Source: Chryseobacterium glaciei
GTDB taxonomy: Bacteria > Bacteroidota > Bacteroidia > Flavobacteriales > Weeksellaceae
Direction: 5' to 3'
NCBI RefSeq assembly: GCF_001648155.1
Contig: NZ_CP015199.1
Span: 2,862,501 to 2,926,500 of the forward strand
Length of the DNA: 64,000 nucleotides
Numbering within the stretch: position 1 is the stretch's first letter; each line of letters begins with the position of its first letter. The translations under genes and the position numbers were made by a program. The notes beneath the pieces were generated by a model. The model had not been told where the DNA came from. It saw only the letters and a program-made list of their open reading frames with translations, and did no database searches. This document shows, in pieces, positions 44,449 through 53,623 of the stretch.

Positions 44449-45492
44449 TTATTTTATACTTTTCGAAAGATCAAGCATTGCCTCAATGGGCTTTAATGCT
44501 CTCAAACGAAGTTCTTCGTCGATAAGGATCTCAGGTAATTCATATTTCATACATAAGTACAACTTTTCCATTGTATTACGTTTCATGTAGAAACATTCTG
44601 AGCAATTACAGCTTTCGTCAAAAACCAAAGCAGGAATCAATTCTTTATGCGGTGCACGTTTTCTCATTTCGTGAAGAATTCCTTCTTCTGTAGCAATGAT
44701 GAACGTCTGGCATTCGTCTTTTTCCACATAATCTAACAGAGCAGAAGTAGAACCGATAAAATGAGCCAGTTTCAATACGGCTTCTTCACTTTCCGGATGT
44801 GCAATCATTTTAGCATTCGGATGATCTGCTAACTGTTGTGCAATTCTCTCCATAGAAAAGGCTTCGTGAACGATGCAGCTTCCGTCCCAAAGAATCATAT
44901 CACGTCCCGTTTTTTTAGATAAATATCTTCCTAGGTTTTTATCCGGAGCGAAAATAATTGGTCGGTCTTTTGGTAAAGCTTCAATCACCGTTTCAGCGTT
45001 TGAGCTTGTTACAATAATATCACTTTCCGCTTTTGTTTCAGCGTTACAGTTGATGTAAGTTGCGATCAGAGCATTAGGATGCTGCTCACGCATTTTTCTC
45101 AAACCTTCTCCTGAACAACCGTCTGCCAAAGAGCATCCCGCCATGGTGTCTGGAAGAACTACTTTTTTAGTTGGGTTCAGGATCTTCGCCGCTTCTGCCA
45201 TGAAATGTACTCCGCAGAATACAATCATATCAGCGTTGGTATCTTTTGCCTGTCTTGCCAATTGTAGAGAATCTCCCAAGAAATCGGCAATATCCTGAAT
45301 CTCTCCAGGTTGGTAATAATGCGCTAAAATAACCGCATTTTTTTCTTCTTTCAATTTAAGAATAGCTTTCACCAATTCTTCTCCTTGAGGAATTACCAAA
45401 TCTTTTATATCTAAAAATCCCCTTACCGGAATCGCAGATTTAGCTTTTTCTAATGTTTCGGTACTCATATCAACCTCAATGTTTTTACTCAT
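44449..45492 (-). CDS. nadA: Quinolinate synthase A
   Basis: A 347-residue [4Fe-4S] enzyme condensing iminoaspartate and DHAP to quinolinate for NAD synthesis. The cluster cysteines lie in VFCGVHFMAEA, AGCSLADGCSGEG and CNCSECFYMKR. Substrate motifs include AHYYQPGEIQDIADFLGDS and TYINCNAETKAESD. NadB is not present in the window. Part of the gmk-yicC-side cluster in direction, with a repeat-filled 69-base gap upstream. Confidence 0.95.
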   Translation of the reverse strand: MSKNIEVDMSTETLEKAKSAIPVRGFLDIKDLVIPQGEELVKAILKLKEEKNAVILAHYYQPGEIQDIADFLGDSLQLARQAKDTNADMIVFCGVHFMAEAAKILNPTKKVVLPDTMAGCSLADGCSGEGLRKMREQHPNALIATYINCNAETKAESDIIVTSSNAETVIEALPKDRPIIFAPDKNLGRYLSKKTGRDMILWDGSCIVHEAFSMERIAQQLADHPNAKMIAHPESEEAVLKLAHFIGSTSALLDYVEKDECQTFIIATEEGILHEMRKRAPHKELIPALVFDESCNCSECFYMKRNTMEKLYLCMKYELPEILIDEELRLRALKPIEAMLDLSKSIK

Positions 45493-45561
45493 TAGAAATT
45501 AGAAGTTAGAAATTAGAAGTTAGATTTAGCCTTCCGGCTTCCAGCTCCCATCTTCCGGCCT
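45493..45561. repeat. Short tandem repeat between nadA and gmk
   Basis: GAAATTAGAAGTTA occurs twice in tandem, followed by CTTCCGGCTTCCAGC and CATCTTCCGGCC. No coding potential; the motifs recall the CCCGCTTCAAGCTTCC stretch at about 55980. Confidence 0.6.
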
Positions 45562-46125
45562 TTAATTCCCAATAAAATTTTTTATTAAACTTTCTATTTC
45601 TTCTTTTGCAATATCCAGATCGTTATTGATCACGATTTTATCAAATTCTTTTGCGTAAGACATTTCTTCTTCTGCCTTTTCTACGCGGGTTTTGATGGTT
45701 TCTGCATCATCTGTGTTTCTGGAAATCAATCTTCGTTCCAATTCTTCAATGGAAGGTGGTTCAATGAAAATAGATAAGGCTTTTTCTCCAAAATATTTTT
45801 TTAAAGAAATTCCGCCTTTTACATCAACATCAAAAATCACTACTTTTCCCTGATTCCAGATCTTTTCAACTTCAGATTTTAAAGTACCGTAATATTTATC
45901 AGTATACACTTCTTCAAATTCTACAAAAGCATCTTCCGAAATTTTTTGTCTGAATTCATCAGGACTTAAAAAATGATAATCCACTGCATGGGCTTCATTT
46001 CCTCTCGGTTGTCTTGTAGTACAAGAAATTGAAAATTGGAGCTCATTAAATATCTCCAAAGAATGCTTTACTAATGTAGTTTTTCCGCTTCCTGACGGCG
46101 CTGAAAATATGATAACTTTATTCAT
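45562..46125 (-). CDS. gmk: Guanylate kinase
   Basis: A 187-residue enzyme phosphorylating GMP. Walker A is FSAPSGSGKTTLVKHSL, GMP-binding segments are SISCTTRQPRGNEAHAVDY and FVEFEEVYTDKYYGT, and VIFDVDVKGGISLKK is the Walker B region. Typical length. Follows yicC, a gene order common in many bacteria. Confidence 0.96.
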   Translation of the reverse strand: MNKVIIFSAPSGSGKTTLVKHSLEIFNELQFSISCTTRQPRGNEAHAVDYHFLSPDEFRQKISEDAFVEFEEVYTDKYYGTLKSEVEKIWNQGKVVIFDVDVKGGISLKKYFGEKALSIFIEPPSIEELERRLISRNTDDAETIKTRVEKAEEEMSYAKEFDKIVINNDLDIAKEEIESLIKNFIGN

Positions 46126-46132
46126 ATGGTTG

Positions 46133-46200
46133 TTGGTTGATGGATTTTAGTTGATTGTTGCAGATAAAACAAACAACTATCAACCAAAAACTATCAACTA
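46133..46200. repeat. Imperfect inverted repeat between gmk and yicC
   Basis: GTTGGTTGATGG with TAGTTGATTG on the left answers ACTATCAACC and ACTATCAACTA on the right. Roughly 30-base arms with several mismatches. No coding frame. Confidence 0.55.
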
Positions 46201-46201
46201 A

Positions 46202-47059
46202 TTATAATACGTTTAACGTTTGTTCTTTAATTTTTTCCAAATCATCCTTCATCATCACGACCAATTTTTGGATCTCAGCGTGATTGGCTTTTGAACCTAA
46301 TGTATTGATCTCTCTTCCGATCTCCTGAGAAATAAAACCTAGTTTTTTTCCGTTGAAATCTTCATTGTCCATTACTTCCTGGTAATATTTTAAGTGTTGA
46401 GTTAATCTTACTTTTTCCTCAGCAATATCTAATTTCTCTGTGAAATAAGCCATTTCCTGGTAGAAACGAGTTTCATCAACGTTTTCAAATTCTTTTAAAG
46501 ATTTTTGGTAACGCTCTTTCACACTCTGGATTCTCACTTCTTCAAAAGGAATTACTTCAGATAAATATTTGTCGATATTTTTAATATTCTTCTCAAGTTC
46601 TTGGTGTAAGGTTTTTCCTTCCGTTTTTCTGAAATCTTCAAATTTGTCAACCGCATTATTAACAATTTTTGCTAAAGATTCCCATTCGCCATCCGTTAAT
46701 TCGTCTGGTCTTGAAGTGATAGCATCAGGAAGTCTTACCGCCATTTTAAGGTACTCAAATTCTGGAGCATCAGAAGCAATATTTCGAAGCTCATTCATGT
46801 AAGAATCAATCAGTTTTCTATTGATTTTCACATCGTTGGATTCTTCAAGATTTTCTATATTGATATAGCAATCCACTTTTCCACGGATAATTCTATCGTT
46901 AAGAATTTTTCTGATCTCGAATTCTTTCTCCTTATAGCGTAACGGTATTTTTATATTTAAATCAAAGCTTTTGCTGTTCAGTGATTTAACATCCACGGTT
47001 ATTTTTTTTCCTTCAAAAACATCTTCGGCTCTACCGAAACCGGTCATTGATAAAATCAT
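46202..47059 (-). CDS. YicC family protein (endoribonuclease-type)
   Basis: A 285-residue protein of the YicC/YloC family; members have been reported as endoribonucleases. It starts MILSMTGFGRAEDVFEGKKI, has VDVKSLNSKSFDLNIKIP and ends with the conserved QEIGREINTLGSKANHAEIQ and VVMMKDDLEKIKEQTLNVL. Helical middle. Followed by gmk in the same direction, as in many genomes. Confidence 0.93.
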   Translation of the reverse strand: MILSMTGFGRAEDVFEGKKITVDVKSLNSKSFDLNIKIPLRYKEKEFEIRKILNDRIIRGKVDCYINIENLEESNDVKINRKLIDSYMNELRNIASDAPEFEYLKMAVRLPDAITSRPDELTDGEWESLAKIVNNAVDKFEDFRKTEGKTLHQELEKNIKNIDKYLSEVIPFEEVRIQSVKERYQKSLKEFENVDETRFYQEMAYFTEKLDIAEEKVRLTQHLKYYQEVMDNEDFNGKKLGFISQEIGREINTLGSKANHAEIQKLVVMMKDDLEKIKEQTLNVL

Positions 47060-47275
47060 AGTTTTTTATTGTCGTACAAAGATAAACATTTAAGTGTATG
47101 TGTTCTCACTATATTCAATTTTAACCACAAAAGTTACAAAAGAAAAGTTTGAAAATATTTAGTTTTCAAAAGCTCAAAAAAGTTTACGTTCCGCTTTTTT
47201 GAGCTTTTAAATATCTGAAAATCAAAGAAAGTTTTTGTGACTTAAACAAAAAATCAATTTTCGTAAATTAGCGCT

Positions 47276-48196
47276 GTGAAAAATAAAAATTTAATTTCTG
47301 TTGTAGGCCCCACCGGAATTGGAAAAACAAGATTGGCAATTGATTTGGCTAACCATTTCAGCACAGAGATCATTTCCTGTGATTCTCGCCAGTTTTTTAA
47401 GGAAATGAAAATCGGTACCGCCTCGCCTTCAAAGGAAGAATTAGAGCAAGCACCTCATCATTTTATTGGAAATCTTTCTGTTCAGGAATATTATTCAATC
47501 GGACAATATGAGGAAGATGCCCTAAAAAAACTCAACGAACTTTTCAAAAAATATGATACTGTCATTTTAGTTGGCGGAAGCATGATGTATGAAAAAGCGG
47601 TGATTGAAGGATTGAATGATCTGCCTGAAGCTAATGAAGAAAATCAAAGCAAGCTCCAAGAGATTTTAGATAAAGAAGGAATTGAAAAATTGCAGGAAAT
47701 CCTGAAAGAACTCGATCCTGAGTATTTTGGTGTGGTAGATTTTCATAATCACCGAAGACTTTTCCGATCTATTGATGTTATTTGGCAGACCAATACAAAA
47801 TATTCTGAATTAATTGCGGTTTCACAAGATTCAAGAGACTTTAATGTGATCCGAATTGGTATTGAAGCTCCCCGAGAAGAACTGTATGACAGAATTAATA
47901 GGAGAGTGGATATGATGATGGAAAAGGGTTTGTTGGAGGAAGCTAGAGGTCTGGAGAAGTTTAAAGGATTAACCGCTTTAAATACGGTTGGATATGCAGA
48001 ATTATTCAAATATTTTGATGGAGAATGGGAGCTAGATTTTGCAGTTTCTGAAATCAAGAAAAACAGCAGAAGATATTCGAAACGTCAACTGACCTGGTAC
48101 AGAAAAGCGGATGATATTCATTATTTGCAATTGGGATATTCTCAGGAGGATTTTGATGGTTTAATTGAGTATATTAATGGGGAAATTGGCAAGTAA
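47276..48196 (+). CDS. miaA: tRNA dimethylallyltransferase
   Basis: A 306-residue enzyme adding an isopentenyl group to A37 of tRNAs reading UNN codons. The P-loop is SVVGPTGIGKTRLAIDLAN, followed by IISCDSRQFFKEMKIGTASP, HHFIGNLSV, the VILVGGSMMYEKAVIEGL strand and the C-terminal LNTVGYAELFKYFDGE and SRRYSKRQLTWYR. The start is a GTG at 47276; the residues after it align with normal MiaA starts and no ATG lies close upstream. Confidence 0.95.
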   Translation: MKNKNLISVVGPTGIGKTRLAIDLANHFSTEIISCDSRQFFKEMKIGTASPSKEELEQAPHHFIGNLSVQEYYSIGQYEEDALKKLNELFKKYDTVILVGGSMMYEKAVIEGLNDLPEANEENQSKLQEILDKEGIEKLQEILKELDPEYFGVVDFHNHRRLFRSIDVIWQTNTKYSELIAVSQDSRDFNVIRIGIEAPREELYDRINRRVDMMMEKGLLEEARGLEKFKGLTALNTVGYAELFKYFDGEWELDFAVSEIKKNSRRYSKRQLTWYRKADDIHYLQLGYSQEDFDGLIEYINGEIGK

Positions 48197-48205
48197 TTTT
48201 TTTTT

Positions 48206-48354
48206 AACGCAAAGATTTATTTTTAATTCTGAATATTTAAGGGAGCAAAGAATTGAATCAATGAAATTGATTCTTACGAAGCTATCTTCATCAGCGACTT
48301 TGTCGCTTTTCTTTGCTCACTAAAATATTAGTTTTTATATTAAAACTTTGCGTT
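48206..48354. repeat. Nested inverted-repeat element A (CGCAAAG type)
   Basis: Outer arms AACGCAAAG (48206-48214) and CTTTGCGTT (48346-48354); inner arms GAGCAAAGAA (48243-48252) and TTCTTTGCTC (48309-48318). Two small hairpins sit inside: GAATCAA/TTGATTC (48255-48273) and GCGAC/GTCGC (48294-48306). Every arm is perfect. The layout would fold as a branched RNA or cruciform. Confidence 0.8.
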
Positions 48355-48422
48355 TAAATTTAAACCATTAAGATTTTTATTAAGAGGTTAAGATTATTAA
48401 GGCATTATTTTATGTTGGTTTT

Positions 48423-48561
48423 CGCAAAGACGCAATTTTTTCAATTTGTATATATGAAAAAGGCGCAAGGATTTTATCTTCGATAAAATTTAATACGTTA
48501 AACTTGCTGAAAATCTTTGATTTTCTTGCGCCTTAAAACAGTCTTTTATTAAAACTTTGCG
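48423..48561. repeat. Nested inverted-repeat element B (CGCAAAG type)
   Basis: Outer arms CGCAAAG (48423-48429) and CTTTGCG (48555-48561); inner arms AAGGCGCAAG (48460-48469) and CTTGCGCCTT (48525-48534). Same outer words and plan as element A about 70 bases away, with different inner sequence. No coding frame in either. Confidence 0.78.
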
Positions 48562-48611
48562 CCTTAGCGTTTCTCCAACCATTTTATTATCATTGAAGAT
48601 ATTTTAAAATA

Positions 48612-48641
48612 AAAAAAGTGCGATTCCGAAAAACCGCACTT
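48612..48641 (-). terminator. Terminator of the RND efflux operon
   Basis: On the minus strand AAGTGCG and CGCACTT arms with a GTTTTTCGGAAT-type loop, followed by a T run, 23 bases past the TolC-like stop codon. Confidence 0.85.
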
Positions 48642-48663
48642 CAAACAATATTAATTTAATTGA

Positions 48664-50076
48664 CTACTTCCAACCGCCGCCTAGAGCTCGGTATAAATCT
48701 ACAATACTGCTTAATCTCTGTCTTTTTACGGACGCAAGATTCAGTTCAGCCTGTAGAGAATTTCCCTGAGCTGTAATTACTTCCAGGTAATTTGCCATTC
48801 CGCCTTTGTAAAGCATTTCGGCACTTTTAATTCCGTTTTTCAACGTTGCAACTTGTTCGGTTGCTTTTTGTTCCTGAACTTTTAAACTTTCGTTTGAAAC
48901 TAATGCATCAGAAACTTCACCTACTGCATTCAAAACAGATTGACGGAACGCTAACACGTTCTTCTCTCTCTGAATTTTAGCAACATTTAAATCGGTTTTC
49001 AATTGTCTTTTCTGGAAAATAGGTTGAGTTAATCCTCCCAAAACAGATCCGAACAATGAAGCCGGAATCTGAAACCAGTTATCAATTTTAAATGAATTTA
49101 CTCCACCGTTTGCTGTAATTTTCAATGCAGGATACATATTTGCCTGAGCAATTCCTACCATTGAATTTGATTCCAACAACACCAATTCCTGCTGACGAAC
49201 ATCCGGACGACGACTTACCATTGCTGCAGGAAGTCCTGTAGAAATATTTTGAGGTAAAGAAGTGTCGGACATTTCGATGGTTCTGTTCACTTTATTTGGA
49301 TTTTCACCCACTAAAATGCTTAGTGCATTTTCCTGAATCGCAATATTCTGTTCTAATTGAGTGATCAAAAGTTCCGTAGATTGCTTTTGAGCAGTTGCCT
49401 GCTGAACACCCAACGAAGTGGTATCGCCACTTTGCCACATCTTTTCTGTGATGGAAAGCGTGTTGTTGCTTAATTCTAAATTAGATTTTGCAATATTCAT
49501 TTGTTTGTCAAGCATCAACAGATTATAATATCCTTGAGCAATCGCTGCAACAACCTGTGTCTGAATTGCTTTTGTCGCTTCATAAGTCTGCAGATACTGC
49601 ATTCTTGAAACCTCTTGTTGATTTTTAATTTTCCCCCAAATATCAGCTTCCCAAGATAAATTAAAGGCTGCATTGTAATCTTCAACATGGCTTTGACCTA
49701 AAAATAAATTTAAGCTTTGTCCATTCATGCTGTTTTTTGACGGTTTTGAAATCTGTGCTGAAACCCCGAAACCAACCTCAGGATATTGAAGGTATTTTGC
49801 CTGTTTCAATCTTTCCTGTGAAGAAGCGACTTGCTTTAAAGCAATCTGAAGGTCATAATTATGGGTAATTCCTTTTTCAATTAAACCCTGTAAAATAGGG
49901 TCGCTGAAAAATTGTTTCCATTCCAGGTTGGCAACACTTGCTGTGTCTGCGGTTGCCGTGTATTGGAATTTCTCTGGAAGCTCAAGCTCTGGTTCTGCGT
50001 ATGCCAATTTGGAGACACACGAAACCGAGCCTAAAGCCAATATAAATGTGAGAAAAATATTCTTTATTCTTTTCAT
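48664..50076 (-). CDS. TolC-family outer-membrane efflux lipoprotein (NodT/OprM type)
   Basis: A 470-residue outer-membrane channel for the adjacent pump. The lipobox is LGSVSC with the Cys near residue 21. Two repeats of long coiled-coil helices (about 65-260 and 275-460) form the tunnel: NYDLQIALKQVASSQERLKQ and the second GIAQANMYPALKITANGG. Family motifs NLSWEADIWGK and RRPDVRQQE are clear. Third gene of the operon after the adaptor and pump; 321 bases separate it from the pump stop, so it may also have its own promoter. Confidence 0.92.
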   Translation of the reverse strand: MKRIKNIFLTFILALGSVSCVSKLAYAEPELELPEKFQYTATADTASVANLEWKQFFSDPILQGLIEKGITHNYDLQIALKQVASSQERLKQAKYLQYPEVGFGVSAQISKPSKNSMNGQSLNLFLGQSHVEDYNAAFNLSWEADIWGKIKNQQEVSRMQYLQTYEATKAIQTQVVAAIAQGYYNLLMLDKQMNIAKSNLELSNNTLSITEKMWQSGDTTSLGVQQATAQKQSTELLITQLEQNIAIQENALSILVGENPNKVNRTIEMSDTSLPQNISTGLPAAMVSRRPDVRQQELVLLESNSMVGIAQANMYPALKITANGGVNSFKIDNWFQIPASLFGSVLGGLTQPIFQKRQLKTDLNVAKIQREKNVLAFRQSVLNAVGEVSDALVSNESLKVQEQKATEQVATLKNGIKSAEMLYKGGMANYLEVITAQGNSLQAELNLASVKRQRLSSIVDLYRALGGGWK

Positions 50077-50292
50077 ATGGAGATATTTATTTTTATTAAA
50101 AGGTCATATGTAATCGCTGGATTTTGTTGAAATTTTCGTTTCCAAGTGATGGCGATTTCATAATTTTTAAACTTTTAATTGAATACAAAACTTTGAGAGT
50201 TTTTATTTTAAAACAAAGATGTCTTTAGTAGGAGAAAATACTTTGCTTTTATGATAGGAGTTTGAATAGTTGCTGCTCTATTTTTTGTTTTG

Positions 50293-50350
50293 ACCACAGA
50301 TTTCACAGATTTTCACAGATGATTGTGTTTATTTGTGAAAATATTTGTGT
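50293..50350 (-). repeat. Dispersed CACAATCATCTGTG element, copy between pump and channel genes
   Basis: Reading the minus strand gives CACAAATAAACACAATCATC then TGTGAAAATCTGTGAAATC and TGTGG, matching 63181-63234 at about 85% over 54 bases. A third partial copy is at 6749. The remaining gap (50077-50292, 50351-50397) shows nothing recognisable. Confidence 0.8.
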
Positions 50351-50397
50351 TGTTTGTGATTAAGCCAAATCTCTCAAAGTTTGTAAATCATTTTTTA

Positions 50398-53300
50398 TTA
50401 ATGAGCAGTTGCTAAAAGTTCTTCCTGTTGTTTTTGTTTTAACAGTCTTTTTTGTTTTCTGCTTGGCATTTTTTCATGTAAATATTGGAAGATCACATAC
50501 ATCACCGGAATGATGAAAATCCCGAATACAACTCCTGTAAACATTCCTCCAACTGTACTGATACCGATAGAGTGGTTACCTTTTGCCGCCGCACCCTGCG
50601 TCCAAACTAATGGAAGCATACCGATGATGAAGGCAAATGAGGTCATTAAGATTGGTCTTAAACGTAATCTTGAAGCCTGAAGAGCAGATTCAATTAATGA
50701 TTTTCCTGCTTTTCTTCTTTGTACGGCAAATTCTACAATCAGAATCGCGTTTTTAGCTAATAATCCGACGAGCATGATCAATCCAACCTGAACGTAAATA
50801 TTATTATCAATTCCGGCTAATCCTGTGAAAAAGAATACTCCGAAAATCCCTGTAGGAACAGTCAAAATAACTGCAAACGGAAGAATATAACTTTCATACT
50901 GAGCTGCCAGCAAGAAATACACAAATAAGATACTTAACATGAATACAAACGCTGTTTGTCCACCAGTTTTGATCTCTTCACGGGTAATACCTGTCCATTC
51001 GTAACCGTAACCTCTTGGAAGTGATTGTTTTGCTACTTCTTCAACTGCTTTAATGGCATCTCCTGTACTGTAACCAGGTTTTGGAGTTCCGTTAATTGTA
51101 ACAGCATTGAATAAATTGTTTCTTGTCACAGTTTCAGGTCCGAAGGTTCTTTTTAAAGTCACTAAAGTCTTCACAGGAACCATTTCTCCTGTCTTATTTT
51201 TAACATAAATCCCCTCCAGAGAATTTGCATCCGTACGATAAGGAACATCTGCCTGAGCCATTACTCTGTAGTATTTCCCGAATCTGTTGAAATCTGAAAC
51301 GAAGCTACTTCCGTAATAAATCTGCATCGTCTGCATCAATTCTGTTATAGAAACTCCTAATTGATTAGCTTTATCAGCATTAACATCAATTGTATATTGT
51401 GGATTTCCAGCTGCATACGTTGTAAAGGCGAATGCAATTTCAGGACGTTTCATTAATTCTCCGATAAATGCCTGAGTGGTTGTTCCCAATTGCTCAAAAG
51501 AACCGTTGGTTTTATCCTGAAGCATAAATTCAAAACCAGACACGTTACCAAAACCCTGAACAGTAGGGAAGTTGAAGAAGAATGCGTTGGAATCTTTCAC
51601 CTGTGCAACTTTTCCTGTCAATGCAGCTGCAATTTGATCTGGATCTTTCATCTCGCCACGTTTGTCATAATCTTTAAGTTTAATAAAACCGGCAGAATAA
51701 GGAGAAGCGTTGGCGTTACTGATGAAGTTCATTCCATCGGCTACCCAAAGGTGGTTCGTGGCTTTTTCACCATTTACAATCTTATCGATTTGTTCAGTTG
51801 CTCTGTGCGTTCTTTCCAATGAACTTCCCGGAGGTGTATTCACAGCATACAAAACGAAACCTTGATCTTCGGTAGGAATAAACCCTGTTGGAGCTTTATT
51901 AATTAAGAAAATACTTGCAGCAATAATAAGTGCTAAACCTGAAACGGCTACCCACTTGTTTTTAATTAAAAATTTAAGGCTGTAAATATATTTTCTGGTC
52001 ATTTTGTTGAAGCTTGCATTAAATGCATTGAAAAATTTCGCTCCAAAACCTTTTCTATGACCGTGTTCGCCATGTTCTCCCTGAGGATCATTTAATAATA
52101 ATGCACATAAAGCTGGACTTAATGTTAATGCATTTACTGCTGAAATCATGATCGCAATTACCAAAGTAAAGGCAAACTGTCTGTAGAAAACTCCCGCAGG
52201 ACCCTGCATGAAACCAACCGGAATAAACACGGCACACATCACCAATGTAATCGAAATAATCGCACCGGAAATTTCACTCATGGAATTAGTTGTCGCTTGT
52301 TCCACAGGCATTCCTGTCTGCTCCATTTTGGAATGGACGGCTTCAACGACGACAATTGCATCATCCACCACAATACCAATGGCGAGTACTAATGCAAACA
52401 ATGTCAACATATTAATACTGAAACCAAATAATTGAAGGAAGAAGAACGTACCGATAATCGCAACCGGAACTGCAATCGCAGGAATTAATGTAGATCTAAA
52501 ATCCTGAAGGAAAATATACACTACAATAAATACCAAGATAAATGCAATCACTAAAGTCTCTACAACCTGATGAATAGACGCATCCAAGAAATCTTTGGAG
52601 TTGTACATGATGATCGGTTTTACTCCTTTTGGAAGTGTTGTTGAGAACTGATCAACCTGTTTTTCAATTTCAGTTAAAATCTCGTTGGCGTTTGAACCTG
52701 CAGTCTGTAAGATGGCAAATCCGGCAACAGGTTTTCCGTCAACTCTGTTCGCTGCTGTGTAAGTATATGAACCGAATTCTACTCTTGCCAGATCTTTCAA
52801 TCTTAAAAATGAGCCATCATTATTGGCTTTAATAGCAATATTTTCGTAGTCTTCGTTTTTGTTTAATTTACCTTTATACTTTAAAATATATTCGTAAGTT
52901 TCTTTACTTCCCTGTCCAAGACGTCCTGGAGCAGCTTCAAGGTTATGGTCTTTGATGGCTGCTAAAACTTCCTGTGGAGAAAGACCATTAGCTGCTAATC
53001 TGTCTGGTTTCAACCAAATTCTCATTGAGTAATCTCTCGTTCCGAAAACCTGAGCCTGTGCAACCCCTGGAATACGCTGAATTTGTGGAATTACATTGAT
53101 TTTAAGGTAATTCTGTAAGAAAAGTTCATCATATTGCTTTGGATCATCACTGGATAATCCCATGAACATGATCATACTGTTCTGAACTTTCTGAGTTGAG
53201 ATTCCCGCCTGCACAACTTCTTGCGGAAGCTGGCTCATCGCTTTTGATACACGGTTTTGAACGTTTACCGCAGCATTATCCGGGTCAGAACCTTGTTTGA

Positions 53301-53580
53301 AAAATACGCTCAAAGTCATTGATCCGTCGTTACTTGAGTTGGAAGTCATGTATGTCATGTTCTCCACTCCGTTTACTGCTTCTTCAATAGGAACCGCTAC
53401 CGAACGGGCAACAACTTCTGCATTCGCTCCCGGATAAAATGCCGTCACCTGAACACTTGGAGGTGCAATATCCGGAAATAACGTCACCGGAAGGTTGAAA
53501 ACCGACATCGCTCCCAAGAGTAAGAGTATGATGGAGATGACCGTTGAAAGTACCGGTCTTTCTATAAATTGTTTTAACAT
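50398..53580 (-). CDS. Efflux RND transporter permease, HAE1 family
   Basis: A 1060-residue proton-driven inner-membrane drug pump. It has 12 membrane segments with two large periplasmic loops. The opening MLKQFIERPVLSTVISIILL, the proton-relay Asp pair in GIVVDDAIVVVEAVHSK (about residues 408-409), and VGLIMLVGLLAKNAILIVEF with the relay Lys are all present. GFIPTEDQGFVLYAV and QVFGTRDYSMRIWL also fit AcrB/MexB-like pumps. It forms a complex with the adaptor (53624) and the TolC-like channel (48664). The pump starts 43 bases after the adaptor gene. Confidence 0.96.
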   Translation of the reverse strand: MLKQFIERPVLSTVISIILLLLGAMSVFNLPVTLFPDIAPPSVQVTAFYPGANAEVVARSVAVPIEEAVNGVENMTYMTSNSSNDGSMTLSVFFKQGSDPDNAAVNVQNRVSKAMSQLPQEVVQAGISTQKVQNSMIMFMGLSSDDPKQYDELFLQNYLKINVIPQIQRIPGVAQAQVFGTRDYSMRIWLKPDRLAANGLSPQEVLAAIKDHNLEAAPGRLGQGSKETYEYILKYKGKLNKNEDYENIAIKANNDGSFLRLKDLARVEFGSYTYTAANRVDGKPVAGFAILQTAGSNANEILTEIEKQVDQFSTTLPKGVKPIIMYNSKDFLDASIHQVVETLVIAFILVFIVVYIFLQDFRSTLIPAIAVPVAIIGTFFFLQLFGFSINMLTLFALVLAIGIVVDDAIVVVEAVHSKMEQTGMPVEQATTNSMSEISGAIISITLVMCAVFIPVGFMQGPAGVFYRQFAFTLVIAIMISAVNALTLSPALCALLLNDPQGEHGEHGHRKGFGAKFFNAFNASFNKMTRKYIYSLKFLIKNKWVAVSGLALIIAASIFLINKAPTGFIPTEDQGFVLYAVNTPPGSSLERTHRATEQIDKIVNGEKATNHLWVADGMNFISNANASPYSAGFIKLKDYDKRGEMKDPDQIAAALTGKVAQVKDSNAFFFNFPTVQGFGNVSGFEFMLQDKTNGSFEQLGTTTQAFIGELMKRPEIAFAFTTYAAGNPQYTIDVNADKANQLGVSITELMQTMQIYYGSSFVSDFNRFGKYYRVMAQADVPYRTDANSLEGIYVKNKTGEMVPVKTLVTLKRTFGPETVTRNNLFNAVTINGTPKPGYSTGDAIKAVEEVAKQSLPRGYGYEWTGITREEIKTGGQTAFVFMLSILFVYFLLAAQYESYILPFAVILTVPTGIFGVFFFTGLAGIDNNIYVQVGLIMLVGLLAKNAILIVEFAVQRRKAGKSLIESALQASRLRLRPILMTSFAFIIGMLPLVWTQGAAAKGNHSIGISTVGGMFTGVVFGIFIIPVMYVIFQYLHEKMPSRKQKRLLKQKQQEELLATAH

Positions 53581-53623
53581 AAGAAGTTTATTTTTTTAAG
53601 TCTTCTGTTTTTGAAAAGGATGG

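Noticed and set aside
48197..48663. CRISPR-like array
   Set aside because: The repeats are inverted, not evenly spaced direct repeats, and no spacers or cas genes exist.
52208..52832. Antisense frames inside the RND pump gene
   Set aside because: The sense gene is a clear full-length pump; no start or domain evidence for antisense genes.
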